A stretch of DNA of 64,000 bases from Clostridium paridis (lineage in GTDB: Bacteria; Bacillota; Clostridia; Clostridiales; Clostridiaceae): contig NZ_JAESWA010000023.1 in the NCBI RefSeq assembly GCF_016765615.1, positions 330,093-394,092 on the forward strand, given 5' to 3'. Numbering within the stretch: position 1 is the stretch's first letter; each line of letters starts with the position of its first letter. Position numbers and translations under genes: made by a program. Below, piece by piece: positions 48,037-56,526 of this stretch. The notes under the pieces are model-generated. The model had not been told where the DNA came from. It made no database searches and worked only from the letters and a program-made list of their open reading frames with translations.

Positions 48037-49794
48037 TTACCAGCCTACATTAATTATTGCATACTTAGGATCAGTTACTTGAAGTGTACTACTAAAATCA
48101 AAAGCATCATCATAGCAGAAACCATATGCTCTATTTTCATAAGAGTGTTGATGCCAGAAAGCTGCATAGTAATTTGCAGGTGCTGCTTGATAGAAGTAGC
48201 TTGAGTTATTCCAATGTGCAGGATCAAGAATTACATGTCTATTAAATGCTGCACAAATTTGAGTCTTAATTGCTTTTTCGTCGTCATTTCCGCCATCTAA
48301 TATACCATTACCTAACAATACTTCCTGAGTAGTAGGTTTTCCATGTATATATAGATTATATGCTCCACCATTTTTACTAAATATAAAATCGCTACCTACT
48401 ACATGACCACTGTAAGTTCCACGGTCACAATTAAAGGTTAGTTCATGAGTTGTATAGTAGTTATAAACATCATTTATATAGTTATCAAAATAGTGAGCAT
48501 TAGCTTTTGAAGCAGCAAATGTACCAAGTCCAGATGCAGGAGCATAAATTCTATCAGATTGAACTAGTGATTTAAATTCATTTGGTACAGAATTCTGGAA
48601 GGCACTCATAAGCTCTGCTCTTGTTCCAATATCACCATTTGTTCTATTATATCCACTCTGACCAACTAATTGTATATTATATGGGAAGCAGAATTGATCA
48701 ACTCTTGTATTATTGATCCAGAAACCATTATTAGTCCATGCAAATTCAGACCATTCAAACATTATACCTTTATTTGGGTCTGATGTGTTTGCTAGGTTAG
48801 GCCCAGCATATCCGATTAATCCGTCAGCAGCTTGATTAATTCTTATATAAAGAGGCTCACCATAGCTTATATACATTCTTGCACCTATCATCTTTGGAAC
48901 AAATGCGTAATTTCGATCACTCGCTTTGGTGAAGTAATTTGTGTAGTTAAAGGTACCATCTGGAGTAGTCTTAGTTAAGTGACCAGCCGCATCATTATCA
49001 CTTAGTGACATAGGAATAAGATTTCCATTTAGATCAACATGAACAAATTGTTTAGTTACAGGGTCTTGTCCAACAATTGCCCAGTAAATCTGATTATCAG
49101 AATATTTACCATTGGTATTATTCTTAACTTGCAAAGTTACATATCCAGATTTTTGTGGCGGTTCAGTAGAAGAGGAACCTGTGTAGATCTTAACAGAGGT
49201 CATTTTATCATTTGCATCAGTTCCAATCCAATCAGAACTTGAGGTGTAGGTCCATTTTGTTCCCGTAAAGTTATCTCCATCATATACTTCAACAGTCCAT
49301 CCACTTGGTATCTTTAAAGAAGACATCCAATTGTCTGGGATTCCAGCTGAATTTAATTGAGAAAGTGTGTAATTACCTAATCCTAATGTTTTTGAGGCGC
49401 CGCCATAATATATATCTTGGTAGAAGGTAACCCCAGTAGTTGGATTTGTAGATGAGCCAACAGTATAACTATACCAGCTTGTATCATAAGCAGGAGTTCC
49501 ATTGTTATAAGTGAAAGAGTAATCGATGATATTACCAGAAGCTACTGTAGCAGTTTGCTCATATCTTGAAGCACTGCTATTATAAGTCATTCTAAGATTT
49601 TGTTGAGCCCCTGAATTAACTTTATAATGAACATCAACCCAGGAAGTATTTACAGCAGATTTAAACCAAATAGTAGCAGTAGAACCTGAGACATCTACAC
49701 CATAAGTATAGTCTGCTGCATGAACATTGATTTTAAACATAGTTGTACAAAGAAATACGAAAACTAAACATAGTCTTAAAGCTTTTTTAAACAT
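48037..49794 (-). CDS. Secreted GH64 beta-1,3-glucanase with CBM56-like and crystallin-like modules
   Basis: 585 residues. Signal peptide (about 1-27, ending V-H-A-A-D). Residues ~28-115 resemble a CBM56 beta-1,3-glucan-binding module (Y-G-V-D-V-S-G-S-T-A-T-I-W-F). Residues ~120-205 are a beta/gamma-crystallin-like domain (FYQDIYYGGASKTLGLGNYT; WTVEVYDGDNFTGTKW). Residues ~220-585 are a thaumatin-like GH64 catalytic domain, which releases laminaripentaose from beta-1,3-glucan. ATG 49794 follows GGAGGG; the ATG at 49818 has none. With chitinase and a GH55-like protein nearby, attack on fungal walls is inferred. Confidence 0.9.
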   Translation of the reverse strand: MFKKALRLCLVFVFLCTTMFKINVHAADYTYGVDVSGSTATIWFKSAVNTSWVDVHYKVNSGAQQNLRMTYNSSASRYEQTATVASGNIIDYSFTYNNGTPAYDTSWYSYTVGSSTNPTTGVTFYQDIYYGGASKTLGLGNYTLSQLNSAGIPDNWMSSLKIPSGWTVEVYDGDNFTGTKWTYTSSSDWIGTDANDKMTSVKIYTGSSSTEPPQKSGYVTLQVKNNTNGKYSDNQIYWAIVGQDPVTKQFVHVDLNGNLIPMSLSDNDAAGHLTKTTPDGTFNYTNYFTKASDRNYAFVPKMIGARMYISYGEPLYIRINQAADGLIGYAGPNLANTSDPNKGIMFEWSEFAWTNNGFWINNTRVDQFCFPYNIQLVGQSGYNRTNGDIGTRAELMSAFQNSVPNEFKSLVQSDRIYAPASGLGTFAASKANAHYFDNYINDVYNYYTTHELTFNCDRGTYSGHVVGSDFIFSKNGGAYNLYIHGKPTTQEVLLGNGILDGGNDDEKAIKTQICAAFNRHVILDPAHWNNSSYFYQAAPANYYAAFWHQHSYENRAYGFCYDDAFDFSSTLQVTDPKYAIINVGW

Positions 49795-49850
49795 TACATA
49801 CCCTCCTAAAATTTTCATGAAATTTGAGAAATAAATTTACATTTCACAAA

Positions 49851-49874
49851 CTAGGTAAATCCCACGTAATTCAT
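49851..49874 (-). CDS. Possible 7-codon leader ORF before GH64
   Basis: On the minus strand TAGGAGGA is followed 7-8 nt later by ATG and MNYVGFT, then TAG. It ends 56 nt before the GH64 start. The Shine-Dalgarno is near-perfect, stronger than chance would suggest, but so short a frame cannot be confirmed by sequence alone. Confidence 0.3.
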   Translation of the reverse strand: MNYVGFT

Positions 49875-50176
49875 ACCAATTCCTCCTACTAAAATCAAAT
49901 TTCTACACCGTTGATTTAAGCAGATAAAGTTGAGAATGAAATTAAATGATAAATTTTAGTAATGTTATGTAGTTTAAGATATTTTACCATTATATATATA
50001 ATTTTTCCATGAATTTCAAGAATATTATGACAATTTTGAAGAAGTTTTTTATAAATTGACCATTTGATTATTTTAAACTTAAGGTTTTGTAAGAATTTCT
50101 TATAAGTGATGTAAAGTCTCTCTTCTACAATGAATTCATAAGATAAATTTGAGTTTTCAGGAAGAGGAGCAAGGGT
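49875..50176. other. Intergenic region between divergent genes
   Basis: About 300 bp of AT-rich DNA between the GH64 leader (-) and the VanY-like gene (+). I see no clear operator or structured RNA. Confidence 0.4.
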
Positions 50177-50887
50177 ATGAAAAAAATATTTAAAAGATTT
50201 ATAGCATTTGTAATTATAATTTGTGGATTTTGGTACATGTTTGATCATATAGCATCAAAGTCCAAAGGAGAAGAGGTAAAGGAAAGTGTATTAAATTTTA
50301 GCAAAGAAAATAAGGCAGAGACTATAGAAAATAATGATGGAGATGATAAACTAGTATTAGTTAATGAGGAACATGAACTAGACAAAAACTTTAAACCTAA
50401 GGATTTAACTATACCCAATATAACATTTGTTCACGGAACAAGTAATGAGGAAAAGCACGTTTCTGAAATTATTAAAGAGCCACTGGAAGGATTATTTGAT
50501 GCAGCAAAAAAAGATGGCATAACCCTTCTAGGTAATTCAGGATATAGATCTTATAAATCACAAGAAAATACATATAACAACAGAGTGAAATCACAAGGAG
50601 AAAATATTGCAGACTCATATGTAGCAAGACCAGGGTCTAGTGAGCATCAAACAGGATTATGTATAGATGTAACAAATCAGAAGCAAAGTTTTGTAAAGGG
50701 AACAAAAGAAGCAGAATGGCTTGATAAGAATTGTTATAAGTTTGGATTTATAATAAGATATCCTTATGGAAAGAAATATATAACAGGTATTGAATATGAA
50801 CCTTGGCATATTAGATATGTTGGGAAAGATGCAGCTAAATATATTCATGATAATGGGATTACATTAGAAGAATATTTAGAAAAATAA
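50177..50887 (+). CDS. VanY-type D-alanyl-D-alanine carboxypeptidase
   Basis: 236 residues. One N-terminal membrane anchor (about 7-24), a charged linker and a peptidase M15B domain (about 95-230). The zinc ligands are seen in S-S-E-H-Q-T-G-L-C-I-D (His, Asp) and E-P-W-H-I-R (His), with S-G-Y-R-S-Y before them. It removes the terminal D-Ala from peptidoglycan stem peptides outside the cell. AGAGGAG precedes the ATG. The response regulator gene starts 28 bp downstream, so it forms an operon with the two-component system. Confidence 0.9.
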   Translation: MKKIFKRFIAFVIIICGFWYMFDHIASKSKGEEVKESVLNFSKENKAETIENNDGDDKLVLVNEEHELDKNFKPKDLTIPNITFVHGTSNEEKHVSEIIKEPLEGLFDAAKKDGITLLGNSGYRSYKSQENTYNNRVKSQGENIADSYVARPGSSEHQTGLCIDVTNQKQSFVKGTKEAEWLDKNCYKFGFIIRYPYGKKYITGIEYEPWHIRYVGKDAAKYIHDNGITLEEYLEK

Positions 50888-50915
50888 TTATACATTATCG
50901 AAGTTGGAGGGTAAA

Positions 50916-51611
50916 ATGAATAACAATATTCTTGTGGTAGATGATGAAAAAGAAATAAGAGATTTATTAGAAATAAATCTTACAAATGAAGGTCTTAATG
51001 TATTTAAAGCAAGTAATGGTATTGAAGCCTTAGAAATTTTAGTTAGAGAAAAAATAGATTTATTAGTTTTAGATATAATGATGCCTGGAATGGATGGACT
51101 TGAGGTATGTAAGCGTGTTAGAGAAAAATATAATATGCCAATTTTAATGTTAAGTGCAAAGGCAGAAGATATGGATAGAATCCAGGGCATAATGACAGGT
51201 GCTGATGATTATGTTTGCAAGCCATTTAATCATTTAGAGTTAATTGTTAGAGTAAGAGCATTACTAAGAAGAGCATATTTCTTTAATGCTAAAATGCAGA
51301 CAGAAGAGGATATAATTAGAATTGAATCAATGATTATAGATAAGAGTAAACATAAGGTAACAAATGAAGAGGGAGAAGAAATATCATTAACTGCAAGAGA
51401 ATTTGAAATACTATATCTTTTAGCTACTAATAGAGGAAGAGTATTTAGTGCAGAAGAGATTTTTGAAAAGGTATGGAAAGAAAAATACTTTCAATCTAAT
51501 AATACAGTAATGGTACATATGAGTAGACTAAGAGATAAGTTAGAGAATCACATGGAAGGAAATAAGGTAATTCACACTGTATGGGGAGTTGGATATAAAA
51601 TTGAAAAATAA
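50916..51611 (+). CDS. OmpR/PhoB-family response regulator, VanR-like
   Basis: 231 residues. Receiver domain (about 1-120) with acidic D-D-E, phosphoacceptor in L-L-V-L-D-I-M-M-P-G-M-D-G and Lys in C-K-P-F; winged-helix DNA-binding domain (about 130-231; SLTAREFEILYLLATNRGRV, then VWGVGYKIEK). Most similar in pattern to VanR-type regulators. TTGGAGGG precedes ATG 50916. The kinase gene overlaps its end. It probably controls the VanY-like gene upstream. Confidence 0.92.
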   Translation: MNNNILVVDDEKEIRDLLEINLTNEGLNVFKASNGIEALEILVREKIDLLVLDIMMPGMDGLEVCKRVREKYNMPILMLSAKAEDMDRIQGIMTGADDYVCKPFNHLELIVRVRALLRRAYFFNAKMQTEEDIIRIESMIIDKSKHKVTNEEGEEISLTAREFEILYLLATNRGRVFSAEEIFEKVWKEKYFQSNNTVMVHMSRLRDKLENHMEGNKVIHTVWGVGYKIEK

Positions 51612-52704
51612 AAGATTATATAAACATTATTTATTATCCTTAGCTGATATAGGGATAGCAGCATTAATAACATATATTTTGTATGGAATAACTAAGAAAA
51701 TAGTAATTTTATCATATAATAACGTAACAAATGAAGGTAAACTTAGTATTTGGGATATCTGGGCGTATCTTAGATATATATTGTTTAGGGAAAATACAAA
51801 AATATTTTTAGGCATAATTGTATTTGCAATAAGTTATTTCCTTATAACCTATAGGAAGAATAAGAACTTAGCAGCTATTATAGATGAAACAGAGATAATG
51901 GCAAATGGAGACTTAGATAGGCTAATCACAATTAATTCCAGCGGGGATTTTGAAAATTTAGTTACTAATATTAATAGCATATCAAAACAGTTAAAAGAAA
52001 TAACAATTGAAGAAAGAAAAGCCCAGCAGACTAAAAGTGATTTAATAACCAATGTATCTCATGATTTAAGAACCCCATTAACTTCAATAATAGGATACTT
52101 AGAAATTATTGATAGTGATAAATATAAGGATGAACTAAAACTAAGATACTATGCTAACATTGCCTATGAGAAAGCAAAAGGACTAAATTTACTTATTAAT
52201 GATTTATTTGAACTAACTAAAATGCAAAACAATACAATTAATTTAGAAAAAGAGGAAATAAATTTAGTTGAGCTACTAGGGCAGGTAGTTGCATATTTTG
52301 AATATCAATTTAAAAATGCAAAGATGCAATCAAGAACTAGATTTTCAGAAGATAAGTTAATAGTAGATGCTGATTCAGGAAAACTAGTTAGAGCCTTTGA
52401 AAATTTACTTACAAATGCAATTAAGTATGGAAAAGATGGGTTGTATGTTGATGTAGTTACAAAGCTAGAAGATAATATGGCTTTAGTTCAAGTAATTAAC
52501 TACGGTCAAGCAATATCTCCAATTGATTTACCATATATATTTGATAGATTTTATAGAGTAGAAAAATCAAGAAATAGTAAAATAGGAGGTTCAGGATTAG
52601 GTCTTGCAATAACTAAAAATATAATTGAATTGCATGGGGGAACTATAATAGCTTATAGTGATAATGAAAAGACTATATTTGAAGTTAAGTTACCATTAAT
52701 ATAA
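51601..52704 (+). CDS. Sensor histidine kinase, VanS-like
   Basis: About 367 residues. Two membrane helices (about 8-32 and 62-82) flank a short external loop, then a HAMP-like segment, the DHp helix with N-V-S-H-D-L-R-T-P-L-T-S, and a catalytic ATPase domain with N-A-I-K-Y-G (N box), D-R-F-Y-R-V (F box) and G-G-S-G-L-G-L (G2). TTG 51601 overlaps the regulator stop by 11 bp and follows GGGGAGTTGGA; TTG 51589 would be an alternative. The small sensor loop is typical of kinases sensing wall intermediates or antibiotics. Confidence 0.88.
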   Translation: MKNKRLYKHYLLSLADIGIAALITYILYGITKKIVILSYNNVTNEGKLSIWDIWAYLRYILFRENTKIFLGIIVFAISYFLITYRKNKNLAAIIDETEIMANGDLDRLITINSSGDFENLVTNINSISKQLKEITIEERKAQQTKSDLITNVSHDLRTPLTSIIGYLEIIDSDKYKDELKLRYYANIAYEKAKGLNLLINDLFELTKMQNNTINLEKEEINLVELLGQVVAYFEYQFKNAKMQSRTRFSEDKLIVDADSGKLVRAFENLLTNAIKYGKDGLYVDVVTKLEDNMALVQVINYGQAISPIDLPYIFDRFYRVEKSRNSKIGGSGLGLAITKNIIELHGGTIIAYSDNEKTIFEVKLPLI

Positions 52705-52709
52705 CTTTA

Positions 52710-52738
52710 AGAGACGTTTTATTAAATAAAACGTCTCT
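52710..52738. terminator. Bidirectional terminator
   Basis: AGAGACGTTTTATT and AATAAAACGTCTCT are a perfect 14-bp stem closed by a single A. It ends the kinase gene and overlaps the stop of the HxlR gene. Confidence 0.8.
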
Positions 52739-53078
52739 ATTCACATTTATTATCTAATTCAGGATAATACTTTATGGACCAACCCTCAATTTCTTTGATT
52801 ATGCTTGTTAAGTCTTTGCCTTTAGTTGTGAGAAAATACTCAACCTTAGGTGGAATTTCAGCAAAAACCTCTTTGTTTATTAATCCATCATTCTCAAGTT
52901 CTTTAAGTTTTTCATTTAATACTTTTTGACTTATGCCACTTGTTATTCTTTGAAGTTCTAAGAATCTTCTAGGTCCATTATATAGGTGACATAGTAAAAC
53001 TGCTTTCCACTTACCTCTTATTAAATCCATTGCAAAATCTAATAAACATATATATTCTCTACCGTTAAATTCTATCAT
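52737..53078 (-). CDS. HxlR family transcriptional regulator
   Basis: 113 residues, one winged helix: C-L-L-D-F-A-M-D-L-I-R-G-K-W-K-A-V-L-L-C-H-L, then G-P-R-R-F-L-E-L-Q-R and V-E-Y-F-L-T-T-K-G-K. The Cys near the N-terminus (Cys11) is at the position used for redox sensing in YodB/HypR-like members. It is divergent from an iron-sulfur flavoprotein gene, which is the usual HxlR arrangement for thiol- or quinone-responsive control. AAGGGTGG precedes the ATG. Confidence 0.92.
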   Translation of the reverse strand: MIEFNGREYICLLDFAMDLIRGKWKAVLLCHLYNGPRRFLELQRITSGISQKVLNEKLKELENDGLINKEVFAEIPPKVEYFLTTKGKDLTSIIKEIEGWSIKYYPELDNKCE

Positions 53079-53185
53079 TTAAGTACCACCCTTTAGTTTG
53101 ATTTATGTAAAGTGTAAAAATATTTTCAATCTAATAATATAAGATAATGATAAATAACACAATAAATCTTACCAAAAAGTAAGAG

Positions 53186-53217
53186 ACTAACAAAAAAGTG
53201 CGTACTTGTGGGTTAGT
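53186..53217. promoter_or_regulatory. Dyad between hxlR-like and flavoprotein genes
   Basis: ACTAAC ... GTTAGT with an inner AAGT-GC-GTACTT, i.e. nested arms across 32 bp. A candidate HxlR-type operator in the divergent promoter region. Confidence 0.4.
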
Positions 53218-53267
53218 ATATGGAGTCATATAATGAGCACAGAACAAAAATATTGGAGGTATATATT

Positions 53268-53903
53268 ATGAAAGTTGTTGCATTTAATGGAAGCCCAAGA
53301 GAAAATGGAAATACTTATGAGGCAATAAAAGCTGTTGCAAAAGAATTAGAAAAGGAAAATATAGAGGTAGAGATTGTACATGTAGGAAATAAAGTAATAC
53401 GTGGATGTCTAGCTTGTGGTGGATGCGCAAGAAATATGAATGAGAAATGCGTAGTTCAAAATGATCAAGTTAATGAGTGGATTCAAAAAATGAAGGAAGC
53501 TGATGGAATAATTATAGGTTCTCCTACTCATTATTCGGCAATTGCAGGAACTATGAAATCCTTCTTAGATCGTGCATTTTATGTAACATCAGTTAATAAT
53601 GGTATGCTTAGACATAAAGTAGGGGCAAGTGTTGTTGCAGTAAGAAGATCTGGAGGAGTTCCAGTATTTAATCAATTAAATAATTATCTTAACTACTCAG
53701 AAATGTTAATGCCTTCATCAAACTATTGGAATGTAGTACATGGTACAGCACCAGGAGAAGCTACTCAAGATGAAGAAGGAATGCAAATCATGAGAGTATT
53801 AGGTAAGAATATGGCAATGTTATTAAAGCTCTCTAAAGCAGGAAAAGATACGTTAGAAAAGAGTGAAAGAGAAAATAAAGTATTTACAAACTTTATAAGA
53901 TAA
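53268..53903 (+). CDS. Iron-sulfur flavoprotein / NADPH-dependent FMN reductase
   Basis: 211 residues with a flavodoxin-like fold. The FMN phosphate loop is N-G-S-P-R-E-N-G-N-T-Y. The cysteines G-C-L-A-C-G-G-C-A-R-N-M-N-E-K-C follow CX2CX2CX7C, the compact [4Fe-4S] motif of Isf-type iron-sulfur flavoproteins of anaerobes, which pass electrons to O2, H2O2 or quinones. ATG 53268 follows TTGGAGGT. It is probably controlled by the divergent HxlR-type regulator. Confidence 0.9.
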   Translation: MKVVAFNGSPRENGNTYEAIKAVAKELEKENIEVEIVHVGNKVIRGCLACGGCARNMNEKCVVQNDQVNEWIQKMKEADGIIIGSPTHYSAIAGTMKSFLDRAFYVTSVNNGMLRHKVGASVVAVRRSGGVPVFNQLNNYLNYSEMLMPSSNYWNVVHGTAPGEATQDEEGMQIMRVLGKNMAMLLKLSKAGKDTLEKSERENKVFTNFIR

Positions 53904-53908
53904 TTATA

Positions 53909-54002
53909 GATAATCAATACGTAAACTTGATGAATACTTGTTGATTCTTGAAAGGTTCAATCAAGAATCGGCTAGTATAAATCATAGTTGAAGTTGATTA
54001 TC
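53909..54002 (+). repeat. 94-nt long imperfect hairpin
   Basis: Outer arms GATAATCAA and TTGATTATC (perfect 9 bp), a middle zone where AACTTGATGAATACTTG and the complement of TAGTATAAATCATAGTT largely agree, and an inner perfect 9-bp stem GATTCTTGA/TCAAGAATC (53943-53969). It lies between the flavoprotein stop and its terminator, so it is in the 3' UTR. It may be a structured 3' RNA or a remnant of a hairpin-type mobile repeat. Confidence 0.7.
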
Positions 54003-54007
54003 TAATA

Positions 54008-54050
54008 GGACGTTTTGTATGCACATATGTGGGCAAAACGTCCTTTTGCT
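54008..54050 (+). terminator. Rho-independent terminator
   Basis: AGGACGTTTTG and CAAAACGTCCT form a perfect 11-bp stem with a 15-nt loop; TTTGCTTATTT follows. Confidence 0.85.
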
Positions 54051-54096
54051 TATTTATGGTATAATTTAGGTAAATATTATATGAAAGAGTGAAGAA

Positions 54097-55020
54097 ATGA
54101 AGATAGATAGATTACTTGGAATTGTCATATATTTATTAAATCATAATACTGTAAGTGCAGCTTTACTAGCAAAGAAGTTTGAAGTTTCAACTAGAACAAT
54201 ACAACGAGATATTGAGAGTTTATGCTTAGGTGGAATACCTATTGTTTCATTACATGGAGTAAATGGCGGATATTCAATTGAGGATAACTTTAGATTAGAA
54301 AAACAGATAGCTAGTTCAGAGGACTATCAATATATTACTACAGCATTAGAAGGAATGAATTCTGCCTATAGAAACAATAAACTTGAAGACACCTTAGAAA
54401 AATTATTAAGTATATCTAAGAGAAATGTAGATATTAAGCCCCAAATAAAGCTAGACCTTAGCACTTCTCGAGAAGGTAACTACGTAGATGAATACGTGAA
54501 AATAATTGATAATGCAATAAAAGAAGAGCACATTATAGAATTTGAATATACAAACTCCTATGGGGATAAATCATTAAAGTTAGTGGAGCCTTTGGCAATA
54601 ATATTTAAGTGGTATTCCTGGTATATGTTTGGATATGCTAGAGAGAAAAAAGATTATAGATTATATAAGTTAGTGAGAATGAGAAATCTTAAAGAATTAA
54701 AAGGTTTCTTTTCTATAAAGCATGAAGATATAAATGAATTATTAGAAAAACATGAAAAACAGGATAACAGAAATTATATGGATGTAAAAATACTCTGCAA
54801 AAAAGAAATACGAGTTTCTGTAGAGGAGTATTTCCCAAATGGAAGTATTGAAGAGCTTGAAAATAAGGATTTTATATTAGGCTTTAAAATTCCAAGTAAT
54901 GAAATAGGGTGGAAGGGAATACTTCTAGGCTATGGTAATAAAATTAAGATACTTGAGCCACAAGAACTAAGAGATGAGTTTATAACAAAAGCAAAAGAAA
55001 TTATTGGAGTTTATGAATAA
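54097..55020 (+). CDS. YafY-type HTH/WYL-domain transcriptional regulator
   Basis: 307 residues. An N-terminal HTH (about 1-60; V-S-A-A-L-L-A-K-K-F-E-V-S-T-R-T-I-Q-R-D-I) is followed by a WYL domain (about 145-215; K-W-Y-S-W-Y-M-F-G-Y-A-R in place of the W-Y-L core) and a C-terminal WCX-like domain (about 230-305). WYL proteins sense nucleotides or other ligands and can activate or repress. AAGAGTGA precedes the ATG. It may govern the GNAT gene 69 bp downstream. Confidence 0.9.
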   Translation: MKIDRLLGIVIYLLNHNTVSAALLAKKFEVSTRTIQRDIESLCLGGIPIVSLHGVNGGYSIEDNFRLEKQIASSEDYQYITTALEGMNSAYRNNKLEDTLEKLLSISKRNVDIKPQIKLDLSTSREGNYVDEYVKIIDNAIKEEHIIEFEYTNSYGDKSLKLVEPLAIIFKWYSWYMFGYAREKKDYRLYKLVRMRNLKELKGFFSIKHEDINELLEKHEKQDNRNYMDVKILCKKEIRVSVEEYFPNGSIEELENKDFILGFKIPSNEIGWKGILLGYGNKIKILEPQELRDEFITKAKEIIGVYE

Positions 55021-55089
55021 TATACGTCATATTGTTGTCGTATATCCCCTTTTATAATTTAAGCATAGTAAATAAAAAGGAGGAGTTTT

Positions 55090-55638
55090 ATGAGTTATTC
55101 AATTTATGAAAAATGTCCAGTTTACGAAAGTGAAAAGTTTATCTATAGAATGGTGGAAGAGAAGGATGCAGAAGATTTATTAGAATGTTATTCAGATCCT
55201 AAAGCTTTTAAACTATTTAATAGTGATAATTGTACAAGTGATTTCTTTTATAAAACATTAGAAGAAATGGAAGAATGCATTAAGTTTTGGCTTGACCAAT
55301 ATAAAGATAAGTACTACGTACGCATTTCTATTGTAGATAAGCAAATCAATAAGGCTATAGGAACTATTGAGTTCTATGATAGGAAAGTAAATTATAAAGA
55401 TATTTTTAAAGTTGGAGTATTAAGACTTGATCTTGCTTCAAAATATGAAAATGAAGAATTTATTTCAGAGATAATAGATATAGTTATTAATAATTTATGT
55501 GAGGCTTATGAAGTTGAACATATTATAACTAAAGCTATTCCAGATGCTAAAGAAAGGATTTTAGCATTAATTAATAAGAAGTTTGAAAGATTAGAAGATA
55601 AGGTTATTCTGCCATATAATGACTATTATATAAGGTAA
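55090..55638 (+). CDS. GNAT family acetyltransferase, RimJ-like
   Basis: 182 residues. Y-R-M-V-E-E-K-D-A-E-D-L-L-E-C-Y near the N-terminus and I-S-I-V-D-K-Q-I-N-K-A-I-G-T-I-E-F-Y are RimJ/RimL-type GNAT strands. The canonical R/Q-x-x-G-x-G/A CoA loop is weak here (L-D-L-A-S-K-Y-E-N-E-E-F), so activity is uncertain. AAGGAGGAG precedes the ATG. A terminator shared with the AraC gene follows. Confidence 0.8.
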   Translation: MSYSIYEKCPVYESEKFIYRMVEEKDAEDLLECYSDPKAFKLFNSDNCTSDFFYKTLEEMEECIKFWLDQYKDKYYVRISIVDKQINKAIGTIEFYDRKVNYKDIFKVGVLRLDLASKYENEEFISEIIDIVINNLCEAYEVEHIITKAIPDAKERILALINKKFERLEDKVILPYNDYYIR

Positions 55639-55645
55639 AACAAGT

Positions 55646-55676
55646 AAGAGGGAATTTTTTAATTTCCCTCTTTTAT
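55646..55676. terminator. Bidirectional terminator
   Basis: AAGAGGGAA and TTCCCTCTT (9 bp) with T and A runs. The end of the AraC gene lies in its 3' flank. Confidence 0.8.
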
Positions 55677-56347
55677 TTTAGTGATGAAGAATTTCTATAT
55701 TCTAATGGCGTCATACCTACAATAGCTTTAAAGGTCTTTGAAAAATTTCCTTGGTCGCAAAAGCAAAGTAGTGTGGAAATTTCTAATACGCTTTTATCAG
55801 TAGTCACTAATAAAACCTTGGCACGGTCTATTTTTACCTGTTTAAAGTATTTCATAATAGTTATTCCAATATTTTTTTTGAAGGTATTAGATATATATCC
55901 AACTGATAGTTTTAAATCAGTAGCTATATTTTCTAAGGTGACCTTGTCCTCTATGTGATAATAAAGGTATCCAATTATTTTATTTATAACTAGATTATCT
56001 TTAAGTTCTAAGTAATTAATTAATATATCAAAGTAAGAATTAATCATATCTAGTTCTATCTTTTGTAGGGATGGTAGCTTTGAGGTCTCTTGTATTTGTT
56101 TATAGAATTTATTATATAAAGTATGCAAGTATTGTTTTGAGGTACCATTGGTAATAACTTCTCTAGCTAAAAGTACATTCCAAACTAAAAGATCATTTCG
56201 TTTAGTGATTGGAGAGATATTTTCTAAAATCTCATTTTTATGCTTTTCAAAAGTTAAATTAATAAGCTTCTCTCTATCTTTATTTTCAATTAAAAATACT
56301 GCATCATTATTAAAAAAATACTCATCCGATTCGTATGCATCATACAT
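55673..56347 (-). CDS. AraC family transcriptional regulator
   Basis: 224 residues. The C-terminal 100 residues are a double-HTH AraC domain (V-T-L-E-N-I-A-T-D-L-K-L-S-V-G-Y-I-S-N-T-F-K, later G-N-F-S-K-T-F-K and G-M-T-P-L-E-Y-R). The N-terminal ~115 residues are helical without a cupin. It is divergent from the maltodextrin operon and could control it, but the LacI-type operator there points to another regulator. No strong ribosome binding site is seen; AGAGGGG lies upstream of the ATG. Confidence 0.88.
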   Translation of the reverse strand: MYDAYESDEYFFNNDAVFLIENKDREKLINLTFEKHKNEILENISPITKRNDLLVWNVLLAREVITNGTSKQYLHTLYNKFYKQIQETSKLPSLQKIELDMINSYFDILINYLELKDNLVINKIIGYLYYHIEDKVTLENIATDLKLSVGYISNTFKKNIGITIMKYFKQVKIDRAKVLLVTTDKSVLEISTLLCFCDQGNFSKTFKAIVGMTPLEYRNSSSLK

Positions 56348-56479
56348 AAAAAAATATTCCCCTCTAAATTGTTATCAATTTAATTATATAGTAAAAATAA
56401 ATAACATACAAAAAAGACCAAAAATATTAATTATAAACAAATTAGGTAGATTCAAATAAGTATAATAAAATCATAAAGA

Positions 56480-56498
56480 TTGCAATCGTTATCGTTAA
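56480..56498 (+). promoter_or_regulatory. LacI-family-type operator before malE
   Basis: TTGCAATCGTTATCGTTAA, close to MalR/CcpA-like sites (GCAATCG...CG core). It lies about 14 bp after a TATAAT at 56461-56466, a position fit for repression by blocking. No LacI-type gene is in the window. Confidence 0.5.
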
Positions 56499-56526
56499 GT
56501 TATAGTCATAAATTTGGAGGGATATA

